Positions 49,832 through 56,349 of a DNA stretch of 64,000 nt are shown here, one piece after another. The stretch spans positions 1,568,122-1,632,121 of the forward strand of contig NZ_FXBQ01000001.1 in assembly GCF_900177545.1 (NCBI RefSeq), written 5' to 3'. The notes beneath the pieces are model-generated. The model did no database searches, was not told the DNA's origin, and worked only from the letters and a program-made list of their open reading frames with translations. The first letter of the stretch is position 1, and each line of letters opens with the position of its first letter. The position numbers were made by a program, and so were the translations under genes. Source of the DNA: Maritimibacter sp. HL-12. GTDB lineage: Bacteria > Pseudomonadota > Alphaproteobacteria > Rhodobacterales > Rhodobacteraceae.

Positions 49832-50755
49832 ATGCGCCGACCAGACGCCATTACTCTCAAGCAATTACGGGCACTTAGTGCAGTTGCCGCGCATGGCTCG
49901 ATCACCAAGGCGGCTGAGGCAATTCGCCTCACGCCGCCGGCTGTTCACACCCAGCTCAAACAGCTTTCCGAGAACATGCACGCCGAGATGCTGCGCCGGG
50001 GGCCATCCGCCAAGATGGAGCTGACGCCGGAAGGCGAAGTGGTGTTGCAGACGATTCGGCGTATCGAGGTCGAGCTTGATGCCTGCATGCGTTCGGTGGC
50101 CGAACTGCGCGACGGGCGCTCCGGTTTTGTTCAGCTTGGCGTGGTCTCGACGGGCAAGTATTTCGCCCCGGGTCTCGTCGCCACCCTCAAGCGCGAATTC
50201 CCTGAAATCAGGATAGACCTCGTGGTTGGCAACCGCGAGCAGACCATCGCGGCGCTCGAATCGCGGCAGATCCAGCTTGCCATCATGGGCCGTCCGCCGC
50301 GCGTTCCGGCCAACAGCTCTGTGCTGATCGGCCCGCATCCGCATGTGCTGATCGCGCCCCCCGACCACCGCCTTTCCGGAAAGGCGCGGATCGACCCGGA
50401 GGAGCTGCTGGAAGAGACCTTCATCGCCCGCGAAGAGGGCTCGGGCACGCGCATCCTGATGACCCGGTTTCTGGATCGCATCGGCGACGGGCGCACCTAC
50501 GACATGATCACGATGAGCTCCAACGAAACCATCAAGCAGGCGGTCATTGCGGGGCTTGGAGTTGCGCTGATTTCGCAGCACACGGTCGTTGAAGAGTTGC
50601 ATTCCGGCCGGATCGTGAAGCTCGATCTGCCCGGCCTGCCGATCGAGCGCGCGTGGTATCTGCTCAACCGCGAAGACACCCCGCTCACCCCCGCCGCCGA
50701 GCGGATCCGGGCGCATGTTTCGCAGATGGATGGCAGCTTCCTGCCGCAGCTTTAA
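49832..50755 (+). CDS. cbbR: LysR-type regulator CbbR
   Basis: The 307-residue LysR regulator has an N-terminal helix-turn-helix (LKQLRALSAVAAHGSITKAAEAIRLTPPAVHTQLKQL) and an effector domain with the GSGTRI segment near 204 that binds metabolites. Its position divergent from cbbF, and MSSNETIKQAVIAGLGVALIS in the effector domain, mark it as the Calvin-cycle regulator. Its stop overlaps the stop of the cytochrome gene by three bases, tail to tail. Confidence 0.95.
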   Translation: MRRPDAITLKQLRALSAVAAHGSITKAAEAIRLTPPAVHTQLKQLSENMHAEMLRRGPSAKMELTPEGEVVLQTIRRIEVELDACMRSVAELRDGRSGFVQLGVVSTGKYFAPGLVATLKREFPEIRIDLVVGNREQTIAALESRQIQLAIMGRPPRVPANSSVLIGPHPHVLIAPPDHRLSGKARIDPEELLEETFIAREEGSGTRILMTRFLDRIGDGRTYDMITMSSNETIKQAVIAGLGVALISQHTVVEELHSGRIVKLDLPGLPIERAWYLLNREDTPLTPAAERIRAHVSQMDGSFLPQL

Positions 50756-51399
50756 TCGGTGGAATAATAGCGCCAGAGCGCGAGGAATTGCGTCTCGGTC
50801 AACGGGTTTTGAAACCCGATGGTCGCGTCGCCCTTTACCCCGACATAGAGCCGGGCGGCGAAGATATCCGCCGGTTCCTCGCGCGCCATCCCGAACAGGT
50901 CGCGGATGGGAAGTTTCATGCCGGGATCGCCTTCGCCGGTATCGTCATGGCAGCCGGCGCAATAGGTCTCATGGATCGCGCGGGCGTCGAGCAACGCTTT
51001 TGCGCTGACGTCCGCCGTGCCTTGTTCGAGCAGATCGAACGGATGTCGGCCGATCAGGGAATCGAGCGCCCCGGCGAGGTCGTCGGGATCGTCCCTGCGG
51101 TCGGCCGCGAGCCGGTCGGCACCCGCCTCGTCCCCGGATTGGATCAGCAGCCACGGCACCAACCCCAGCGATCCGGTCACCCGCGCCTCCAGCCCTTCGC
51201 GATGGGCCTCGGGCAAACCGTTTTCGCGCAGCCTCGCAAGATCACCCTGCAAAACGCGCAGTTCAGCCGCCAGTGTTCGATCGGCGCGCGCCACCGGTGT
51301 TTCGGCCAGAGCCACGCCAACCGAGGCAATGCAGATGGCCGCAACGCCCATCGACGTTGCGGCCAGCCTTGTTTGCATGGTGCGGCGCAGAAGCGCCAT
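50752..51399 (-). CDS. periplasmic c-type cytochrome
   Basis: The 215-residue protein has a signal peptide (hydrophobic 14-31, cleavage near ALAET) and a single haem c site CAGCH at 147-151. A helical region (about 40-130) precedes the class I-like haem domain; candidate axial methionines follow in GMKLP or FGMAR. It is the last gene of the sulfur operon, directly after the periplasmic rhodanese. It may accept electrons from sulfane-sulfur oxidation. It shows no match to SoxX or SoxA that I can support. Confidence 0.85.
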   Translation of the reverse strand: MALLRRTMQTRLAATSMGVAAICIASVGVALAETPVARADRTLAAELRVLQGDLARLRENGLPEAHREGLEARVTGSLGLVPWLLIQSGDEAGADRLAADRRDDPDDLAGALDSLIGRHPFDLLEQGTADVSAKALLDARAIHETYCAGCHDDTGEGDPGMKLPIRDLFGMAREEPADIFAARLYVGVKGDATIGFQNPLTETQFLALWRYYSTD

Positions 51400-51417
51400 G
51401 GATCACCTCACTCGGAA

Positions 51418-52365
51418 TCAGTTGACGGAGATCCGGGATTCCATCGGCATGTTCTTGGCGGTCCAGTCCACCATCGAGCCATCATACATCACGGCCTGCT
51501 TGTTGCCGAGAAGTTCCGATGACACGAACCAGCCCACCGAGGCCCAGTGCCCGGTGTTGCAGAAGTTCACCTGGTCGCCGGACGTCGGCACACCCGCCGC
51601 GTCGTAGAGCTTGGCGAGGGTCTCGGAATCGCGGAACATGCCGCCCGCGTTGTCGGTCATCCAGGTGTTGGGCAGGTTGACCGCGCCGGGGATCGTGCCG
51701 GCCATCTTCGCCGGTCCGGCCTTGTTCACGCCAAGATACTGGTCGGCCGGGCGGTGATCGACAAGCATGCTGCCGCTGTCGCTCAGGCTCTGAACGTCAT
51801 CGGCGTCGATCAGCATGTCTTCGCGCAGGGCAACGGTGAACGACTTGGCGTCTGCCTCGACGTTGCCCTTGTCGAGCGGGTTGACCGGGTTCTTGTCGCC
51901 GTCGACCTCGGAAAGATAGGCCGCCATGCCGCCGTTCAGGATCGAGACCTCGTCATGCCCGAGCACCTTGAAGGTCCAGTACATCCGGGTTGCCGTGCCC
52001 ATGTCGGAAGAACTCGTCCCGTTGGCGACCAGCACCACGTGGGAATTGTTGTCGATTCCGAGGCTGCCGATATGTGCCGCGAGCGCGCTGGTGTCTTCCG
52101 GCAGATAGCCGGGCACCTTGTCGATCGCCACGCGCCAGCCTGACTTGCCGTAGTCGGTGTTCACCGCACCCGGAATATGCCCGCGCAGATAATCGGTCTT
52201 GCCGCGCGCATCGACAAACACCACACCTTCGTTGCCGATGTTTGCCTTGACCCAGTCGACATCGACCAACGGATCGGCCGCCAGTGCCGGCCCCGCGATA
52301 CCGGCGATCACCATGATCGCCACCGAGGCCATAACGGCCCGGATCCTGTTCACTATCGTTTTCAT
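51418..52365 (-). CDS. periplasmic two-domain rhodanese (thiosulfate sulfurtransferase type)
   Basis: The 315-residue protein has a signal peptide (ending PALAAD), an N-terminal rhodanese domain (VFVDARGKTDYLRGHIPGAVN) that is inactive, and a C-terminal domain (LVDHRPADQYLG) with the catalytic Cys269 in NFCNTGHWAS. Such enzymes move sulfane sulfur from thiosulfate or persulfides to acceptors. GGAGGA precedes ATG 52365. It lies 19 bases upstream of the cytochrome gene and after the three small DsrE-like genes. Confidence 0.9.
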   Translation of the reverse strand: MKTIVNRIRAVMASVAIMVIAGIAGPALAADPLVDVDWVKANIGNEGVVFVDARGKTDYLRGHIPGAVNTDYGKSGWRVAIDKVPGYLPEDTSALAAHIGSLGIDNNSHVVLVANGTSSSDMGTATRMYWTFKVLGHDEVSILNGGMAAYLSEVDGDKNPVNPLDKGNVEADAKSFTVALREDMLIDADDVQSLSDSGSMLVDHRPADQYLGVNKAGPAKMAGTIPGAVNLPNTWMTDNAGGMFRDSETLAKLYDAAGVPTSGDQVNFCNTGHWASVGWFVSSELLGNKQAVMYDGSMVDWTAKNMPMESRISVN

Positions 52366-52405
52366 TCTCAGTCCTCCCTTTTTTGGTCTGATTGTGCGCA
52401 TTCCG

Positions 52406-52594
52406 TCAAAGCGTCACGACCATGTCGGCCGAAAGTACCGCCTCGGCCACCTTGGCCCAGGTTTGCGCGTCGTCCGGCGCAAGGCCGGAAACATCGTGGC
52501 GCTCGATATCGTGCGCCGTCTCGTTCTGCGCGACCGCTTCGGCCACGCGCTCGGCGTCGGGAAACAACCCGGTCTTCAACTCGACGATCTTCAT
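52406..52594 (-). CDS. small DsrE-like protein (62 aa), no cysteine
   Basis: The 62-residue product starts MKIVELKTGLFPDAERVAEAV and ends LSADMVVTL. It has no Cys. The end resembles those of the two small proteins upstream (ADRVVNI and AGRVISL), so it is probably a shortened member of the same fold, perhaps a third subunit. GGGAGG lies before the ATG. The position between the 92-aa protein and the rhodanese, with short spacers, supports translation as part of the operon. Confidence 0.65.
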   Translation of the reverse strand: MKIVELKTGLFPDAERVAEAVAQNETAHDIERHDVSGLAPDDAQTWAKVAEAVLSADMVVTL

Positions 52595-52607
52595 GCCCTG
52601 GCCTCCC

Positions 52608-52886
52608 TCAGATGTTCACCACGCGGTCGGCGGCGGTCATCGCCTTCGCCAGCGCGGCGGTGTCGAGAAACGGCAGATCATCGGCCATTTCCGCAACCGT
52701 GGTTTCGGGTTCGATGTCCGACAGCTCCAGGAGTTCCGCCTGTTCGGCATTCTCCTCGGTGTCGGCCACCGGCTCGGTCATGAAAACCAGACGCACCTCA
52801 TGGCCGAAGATCGTGAGCCCCGCGGCAACGCGCATCGCTTCGGTGTGATTGCGCCGACCGAGCACGAGGATGTTTTTCGTGTCCAT
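52608..52886 (-). CDS. DsrE-like protein (92 aa), no cysteine
   Basis: The 92-residue protein has a Rossmann-like beta-alpha start (KNILVLGRRNHTEAMRVAAGLTIFGHEVRLVFMTEPV) and ends in AALAKAMTAADRVVNI, as in DsrE/TusD-type folds. It contains no Cys, so it cannot itself carry sulfur and may be a structural partner in a hetero-oligomer like DsrEFH. GAGGAGA precedes the ATG. Confidence 0.75.
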   Translation of the reverse strand: MDTKNILVLGRRNHTEAMRVAAGLTIFGHEVRLVFMTEPVADTEENAEQAELLELSDIEPETTVAEMADDLPFLDTAALAKAMTAADRVVNI

Positions 52887-52896
52887 GCCTGTCTCC

Positions 52897-53187
52897 TCAA
52901 AGCGAAATCACGCGCCCGGCCTCGGCCATGAGCGCGGAATTGACGGTCTGGCTGCCGCGTTCGACGGGGCAATCCAGCCCGGCCATGTGCAGGTCCCAGG
53001 AATGTTCGCAGACTGCAACGCGGGCGGCATTCTTGCTCGCGACGGCGAAGGCCGGATCTACCAGCGCCTTCACCCCGTCATTGGTCAGGAAGCAACCCCA
53101 GCTCGCCCCCTGCTCGGAGAGCGCGCGGCCAAGCGAAGCGCCGATCCTGGCGGCGTCGGGCGAGGTGATATGAAGAAGCACATCCAT
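52897..53187 (-). CDS. DsrE family protein (96 aa) with three cysteines
   Basis: The 96-residue protein has a DsrE-type fold start (MDVLLHITSPDAARIGASLGRAL) and a conserved-looking C-terminal end (AEAGRVISL). Cysteines are at 32 (WGCFLTND), 60 (AVCEHSWD) and 73 (LDCPVERG); Cys60 or 73 could be the sulfur-binding residue, as DsrE uses one Cys. It is the only one of the three small DsrE-like proteins with Cys. It follows the degenerate rhodanese gene on the same strand after 20 bases. Confidence 0.82.
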   Translation of the reverse strand: MDVLLHITSPDAARIGASLGRALSEQGASWGCFLTNDGVKALVDPAFAVASKNAARVAVCEHSWDLHMAGLDCPVERGSQTVNSALMAEAGRVISL

Positions 53188-53207
53188 CGGCTGTCATTTC
53201 CTTTTGG

Positions 53208-53798
53208 TCATGTGTCCGGCCCGTAGCTGACCAGTTCGGTGCGGCCCTGCGCAAACTCCGCAAGGGCACCAACCGTCGGCCCCGAACCACTTTCGTCCAA
53301 ACTCATCGCGGCCAACCGAATTGGTGCGACAAACACGTTCTCGCGGCTGAAGGCGCGGGGCCAGCCGTTGCGGCCGGTTTCGGCCGGGCCGTCGAGCACG
53401 GCCACCTCTGCCTGACCGGCAAGATGGATCAGCGCCGCCACCGCCCAGGCTTCCTGCGAAGGGCTGTCGCTCCCGTCGTAGATCACCAGGGTTTCGCGCC
53501 CGGTGAGCCCGACCGTGCCGAGAAGCCAACGCAGTGGCGAAAACCCGATCACCCGGCCGGTTCCATCATCGAGAAACCATTGGGCGGGCAGGCAGCGCGC
53601 GTCGGGCAGGGAGCCCGCGAGGCAATCGGCCTCCGCGCGGATGTCGAGCACCGCGACGGTATCGGATTGCGGCATGGTGCCGATGCGCGCGACCGGGTTG
53701 GCACCTGCCTCGCCCGGCACGCCGAGGGCCAGCGCAGCCATCACGGCAGGGCCGGCGACGCCGGTGATCCCCCCGAGAAATGGCCGCGCAGATCCCAT
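53208..53798 (-). CDS. periplasmic rhodanese-like protein, probably inactive
   Basis: The 196-residue protein has an N-terminal signal-like hydrophobic segment (GGITGVAGPAVMAALALGVPGEA) and a rhodanese-like domain (about 45-150; VAVLDIRAEADCLAGSLPDARCLP, ETLVIYDGSDSPSQEAWAVAALIHLAG, VAVLDGPAETGRNGWP). The pattern matches the non-catalytic domain of two-domain rhodaneses and there is no Cys in the active-site loop. It may be a docking partner of the active rhodanese. I chose ATG 53798, next to the stop of the Gly-Gly-Cys protein gene. Confidence 0.75.
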   Translation of the reverse strand: MGSARPFLGGITGVAGPAVMAALALGVPGEAGANPVARIGTMPQSDTVAVLDIRAEADCLAGSLPDARCLPAQWFLDDGTGRVIGFSPLRWLLGTVGLTGRETLVIYDGSDSPSQEAWAVAALIHLAGQAEVAVLDGPAETGRNGWPRAFSRENVFVAPIRLAAMSLDESGSGPTVGALAEFAQGRTELVSYGPDT

Positions 53799-53799
53799 C

Positions 53800-54072
53800 T
53801 CAGCAGCCCCCGAACTTGATTTCGGGCGCGGCCGCCGCACCGGCTTCCGGCGGCGCGGGCGGGTTCTCGATGTAGTAGTCCATCAATTCGGTCGCGGGCA
53901 ATTCGCCGAAGCCGCCGCCCACGTCGATCATCGGCATCAATTCTGCCGGTTGCGCGGTATTCGCTTGCGCGATGGTTTCCTCGTCGAGCGCGGCAAGCGG
54001 ATAGGCGATCCAGGCCAGTCCGAGGCAAACGATCACGCTTGCCGCGCAAAAGATGAAGCTGCTGCGGTCCAT
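53800..54072 (-). CDS. membrane-anchored protein ending in Gly-Gly-Cys
   Basis: The 90-residue protein has one N-terminal membrane segment (about 6-28, FIFCAASVIVCLGLAWIAYPLA), a polar periplasmic part with ELPATELMDYYIENPP, an Ala/Pro/Gly-rich linker, and a C-terminus KFGGC, where Cys90 is the last residue. SoxY carries sulfur on a Cys in a C-terminal GGCGG swinging arm, so a terminal GGC on a flexible tail is a plausible sulfur-carrying arm. No SoxY domain is present, so this is similarity of the tail only. I do not recognise a family. Confidence 0.75.
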   Translation of the reverse strand: MDRSSFIFCAASVIVCLGLAWIAYPLAALDEETIAQANTAQPAELMPMIDVGGGFGELPATELMDYYIENPPAPPEAGAAAAPEIKFGGC

Positions 54073-54083
54073 GTCGTCCCTCC

Positions 54084-54170
54084 TCAGAGCGTATCCTTGA
54101 GAAAACTCAGATACATCGCGCCAAAGGCGATCACGCCGATGATGATCTGTGCGCCGGTTTCAAAATCCAT
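54084..54170 (-). CDS. tiny membrane protein, 28 aa
   Basis: A 28-codon frame (ATG 54168-54170, stop 54084-54086) encodes a peptide beginning MDFETG with a single hydrophobic segment (about 7-24) and ending LKDTL. GGAGAC lies six bases before the ATG. It fits exactly between the 69-aa membrane protein and the Gly-Gly-Cys protein, with ten bases on each side or less, so it belongs to the operon. It may assist a membrane complex, like other very small bitopic subunits. Confidence 0.65.
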   Translation of the reverse strand: MDFETGAQIIIGVIAFGAMYLSFLKDTL

Positions 54171-54180
54171 GATCGTCTCC

Positions 54181-54390
54181 TCAATCGCCGCGATAATGGC
54201 GGATCAGTTCGTTCACGCTTACGCCCTCGCCGGTGATCGGATGCTCGACCTCGGGGGTGAAATGCGGAACCCCGTCACGGTCTGTCCGCAGGCTCTGGGG
54301 CGGGCTCACGAACGTGTAGGCAATGCCGACAACGATGATCGCGAGTCCGGTCCAGGCATAAATGTGCATCAGGATGCGGGATGCGCTCAT
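54181..54390 (-). CDS. small membrane protein, 69 aa
   Basis: The 69-residue protein has one membrane segment (about 8-28, MHIYAWTGLAIIVVGIAYTFV) and a polar tail (SPPQSLRTDRDGVPHFTPEVEH, then HYRGD). The start at 54390 follows GAAGGA; a longer frame adds only an Arg-rich stretch. It sits between the TusA-like gene and the 28-aa gene. No family is recognised; probably a bitopic subunit of the sulfur system. Confidence 0.7.
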   Translation of the reverse strand: MSASRILMHIYAWTGLAIIVVGIAYTFVSPPQSLRTDRDGVPHFTPEVEHPITGEGVSVNELIRHYRGD

Positions 54391-54394
54391 GGTT

Positions 54395-54700
54395 TCAGTC
54401 CTTCTGGATGTAGACTTTCCAGCAGCGCGGCTCCTGGATCGTCTCAAGGTGCCTTGCGCCCATCTCGTCGCAGAGCGGCGGCAGCGCCTCGACCGACGAG
54501 GGATTGTCGAGCACCACTTCCACCACGTTGCCGGACCCGACCTGCCCGACGGCCTTCTTGGTCATCAGTTGCGGCCGAGGGCAGCTGTCACCGAGGCAAT
54601 CGACGCTTTGCGCGATCGAAATCACCGTGCCGTTGCTCAGCGTGGCTTCGCCCACGGAGCCGGCGCTTGCCGCTTCCTTCTTCTTTCCGAAAAGTCCCAT
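54395..54700 (-). CDS. TusA family sulfur carrier-like protein
   Basis: The 101-residue protein has the TusA signature CLGDSCPRPQLMTKKAV (CPxP motif, Cys40 the persulfide-forming residue; a second Cys at 35) and a TusA-like fold around it. The N-terminal 30 residues (MGLFGKKKEAASAG) extend the usual length. TusA proteins carry sulfane sulfur in the cytoplasm between sulfurtransferases. Two ATGs are adjacent; I chose the second because AGGAGG is then five bases away. It is directly downstream of the YeeE/YedE halves, a frequent pairing. Confidence 0.88.
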   Translation of the reverse strand: MGLFGKKKEAASAGSVGEATLSNGTVISIAQSVDCLGDSCPRPQLMTKKAVGQVGSGNVVEVVLDNPSSVEALPPLCDEMGARHLETIQEPRCWKVYIQKD

Positions 54701-54728
54701 CATGTCCTCCTGTCGAAACGTCCGCGCG

Positions 54729-55361
54729 TCATTCGGCGGGTTGTGCTGTTGCGGATTTGGCCTGCGCCATGCGGTGGCTCTCGGCCTGGCCGGCCTCCTT
54801 GCGCAGAATGGCCTTGTAGATGAGGTAGAGCACGCCGGCCTGGATCAGCCCGAAGAAGATGGCCGGTATGCCGAACTTCTCCTGAAGCGTCGCCGCGTTG
54901 GCGTAGCCCAGTTGCAGGGCTTCGAGGTTGGGCTCGCCGGTCATCGAGGCGGGCGCGGGCGGCCAGTAGTTCGCCGACCACACCAGCGAGAACAGGAACA
55001 TGCCCACGAAGGTGAAGATCAGCGCCCAGAGCGCGCCGACGTTGCCCTCGCCGGTCTTGACCCAGGTGGAAACCGTGCAGGCACCCGCGAGCACCATGCC
55101 GACGCCGAAGATGAAGAGCCCGGCAAAGGTGTTGAGGCCAACGTCGAAATACATCGGGTTGCCCTCGCCGAAGGTGATAAACGTAGTAAATCCGATCGTC
55201 AGGATCATCATCGCGACCAGCAGCGCCTTGGTGTTGCGATAGGTTTTGAACAGCATCGCGTCACGCAGCGCGGCGGTGTTGCAGAAGCGCGAGCGCTGCA
55301 CCAGAACACCGACGACGGAGCCGAAGATAAATGCGACAAGGCAAAGTCCGATAGCGCTCAT
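54729..55361 (-). CDS. YeeE/YedE family transporter, half 2
   Basis: The 210-residue membrane protein has about five helices and the YeeE/YedE motifs SRFCNTAALRD near 24 and VLAGACTVSTW near 90. In the thiosulfate transporter TsuA, conserved Cys residues in such motifs guide thiosulfate through the membrane. The length is about half to two-thirds of full TsuA-type proteins, and the adjacent gene supplies the other half. The start MSAIGLCLVAFIFGSV is typical. Confidence 0.88.
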   Translation of the reverse strand: MSAIGLCLVAFIFGSVVGVLVQRSRFCNTAALRDAMLFKTYRNTKALLVAMMILTIGFTTFITFGEGNPMYFDVGLNTFAGLFIFGVGMVLAGACTVSTWVKTGEGNVGALWALIFTFVGMFLFSLVWSANYWPPAPASMTGEPNLEALQLGYANAATLQEKFGIPAIFFGLIQAGVLYLIYKAILRKEAGQAESHRMAQAKSATAQPAE

Positions 55362-55364
55362 GGG

Positions 55365-55862
55365 TCAGCCCTCCAGTATTTTCTTGTAGATCATCGAGCC
55401 GACCCAGGCGCCGGCGATGATGCCGCTGATCGCGAGGTAGCCGCCCATGTTCATCTCGGGGCCCATGCCGAAGAAGGTCGACACGTTGCACACGAAGGCG
55501 AGGCGGATGCCGATGCCCATCAGCAACCCGCCGATGGTGATCATCACCCATTCCGACATCCGGCGCGGGAAGCGGATGTAGAACTCCTTGGCGATCACCG
55601 CGCTCACGAAGGCGCCAAACAGCATGCCGAGGCTGATGTAGATCTTCCAGTAGGTCGGATCGGGCTCGAACACGAGGTTCCAGAACGGCAGCCGCTTGAG
55701 ATCGTCGCCCATGAAGCCCTGCGCGATCAGGCCGGTCATCATGGTTTCGCCGCCGCCGACCGTCCATGCGCCGACGATCACGAACAGAAAGATATCCATG
55801 ACCGCGATGGCCACGAGGGCGATCACCGGGTCGAGGGTTTTTTTGAAGAATTCACTGGCCAA
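55365..55862 (-). CDS. YeeE/YedE family transporter, half 1
   Basis: The 165-residue membrane protein has about four to five helices and the motif GIRLAFVCNVSTFFG near 122, with the Cys matching those in YeeE/YedE transporters. It is the first gene of the sulfur operon and lies three bases before half 2, so the two are translated together and likely form one pore. The start is TTG at 55862 with GGGAGGA five bases upstream; no ATG is in the right place. Thiosulfate or another small sulfane-sulfur compound is the likely cargo. Confidence 0.85.
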   Translation of the reverse strand: MASEFFKKTLDPVIALVAIAVMDIFLFVIVGAWTVGGGETMMTGLIAQGFMGDDLKRLPFWNLVFEPDPTYWKIYISLGMLFGAFVSAVIAKEFYIRFPRRMSEWVMITIGGLLMGIGIRLAFVCNVSTFFGMGPEMNMGGYLAISGIIAGAWVGSMIYKKILEG

Positions 55863-56043
55863 GACGTCCTCCCATCGTCGCTTGCGACATTCGTTGTATC
55901 GTTCACGAAAAGGTTAGGACCGTCTCGCCGCGGGGTGGTAGTAATATATGCAAACATTCGCGCTCGACGGGTCGATGCTGGGAGGTGGCGCGCCCAAGCT
56001 ATTGTAGAATAATAAGATTATCGTCGGTGGAGGAGGATACATC
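55863..56043. promoter_or_regulatory. divergent control region of the sulfur operon and RHH gene
   Basis: The 181-base spacer is AT-rich. TATATT on the minus strand at 55941-55946 could be the -10 of the operon. ATAAT-AAG-ATTAT at 56009-56021 is a perfect inverted repeat 23 bases before the RHH gene, a plausible operator for that protein or for a regulator of both genes. GGAGGAGG lies before the RHH start. Positions of start sites are not proven. Confidence 0.45.
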
Positions 56044-56349
56044 TTGTCGATTTATGTTGAGATAGAGCCGGAAGATTTCCTCGGTCACATGTTCAACGCC
56101 TGTTCGATCGACCAGGTGAGCGAATTTCGCCCCGAAAAGCGCGGTTTTCGCATCTATGGCCACAGCACCACGATTCGCCTCGAGCGTGTTTTCTGGACGG
56201 TGCTGGAAGACATGTCGGACCGGATGGGCGTGACCCTTCCGCAACTGATCTGCCGCATCCACGATCAATGCCTGGTGGCGAACGACAAGAACATCGCCTC
56301 CTGCCTGCGCGTCATCTGCATGAAATACATGAACATCTACGCGCTCTGA
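56044..56349 (+). CDS. ribbon-helix-helix regulator of the sulfur operon (RHH_4 type)
   Basis: The 101-residue protein has a ribbon-helix-helix of the PF13467 type (STTIRLERVFWTVLEDMSDRMGVTLPQLICRIHDQC, residues 42-77). Four Cys residues are present (20, 70, 77 and 87), so a thiol- or metal-dependent response is conceivable. The start is TTG at 56044 with GGAGGAGG seven bases upstream. It is divergent from the sulfur operon, and its end overlaps the end of dnaE2 by 13 bases. Local regulation of the sulfur operon is inference. Confidence 0.8.
   Translation: MSIYVEIEPEDFLGHMFNACSIDQVSEFRPEKRGFRIYGHSTTIRLERVFWTVLEDMSDRMGVTLPQLICRIHDQCLVANDKNIASCLRVICMKYMNIYAL

Noticed and set aside
50752-55862. 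Canonical sox (thiosulfate oxidation) cluster
   Set aside because: No SoxA, X, Y, Z, B, C, D, V or W could be recognised; the cytochrome and the Gly-Gly-Cys protein do not match SoxX/A or SoxY domains.
55889-55904. ATTC-N8-GTTC upstream of the sulfur operon as a second SqrR site
   Set aside because: The right half matches GAAT in only one of four positions, so it does not meet the SqrR/BigR pattern.
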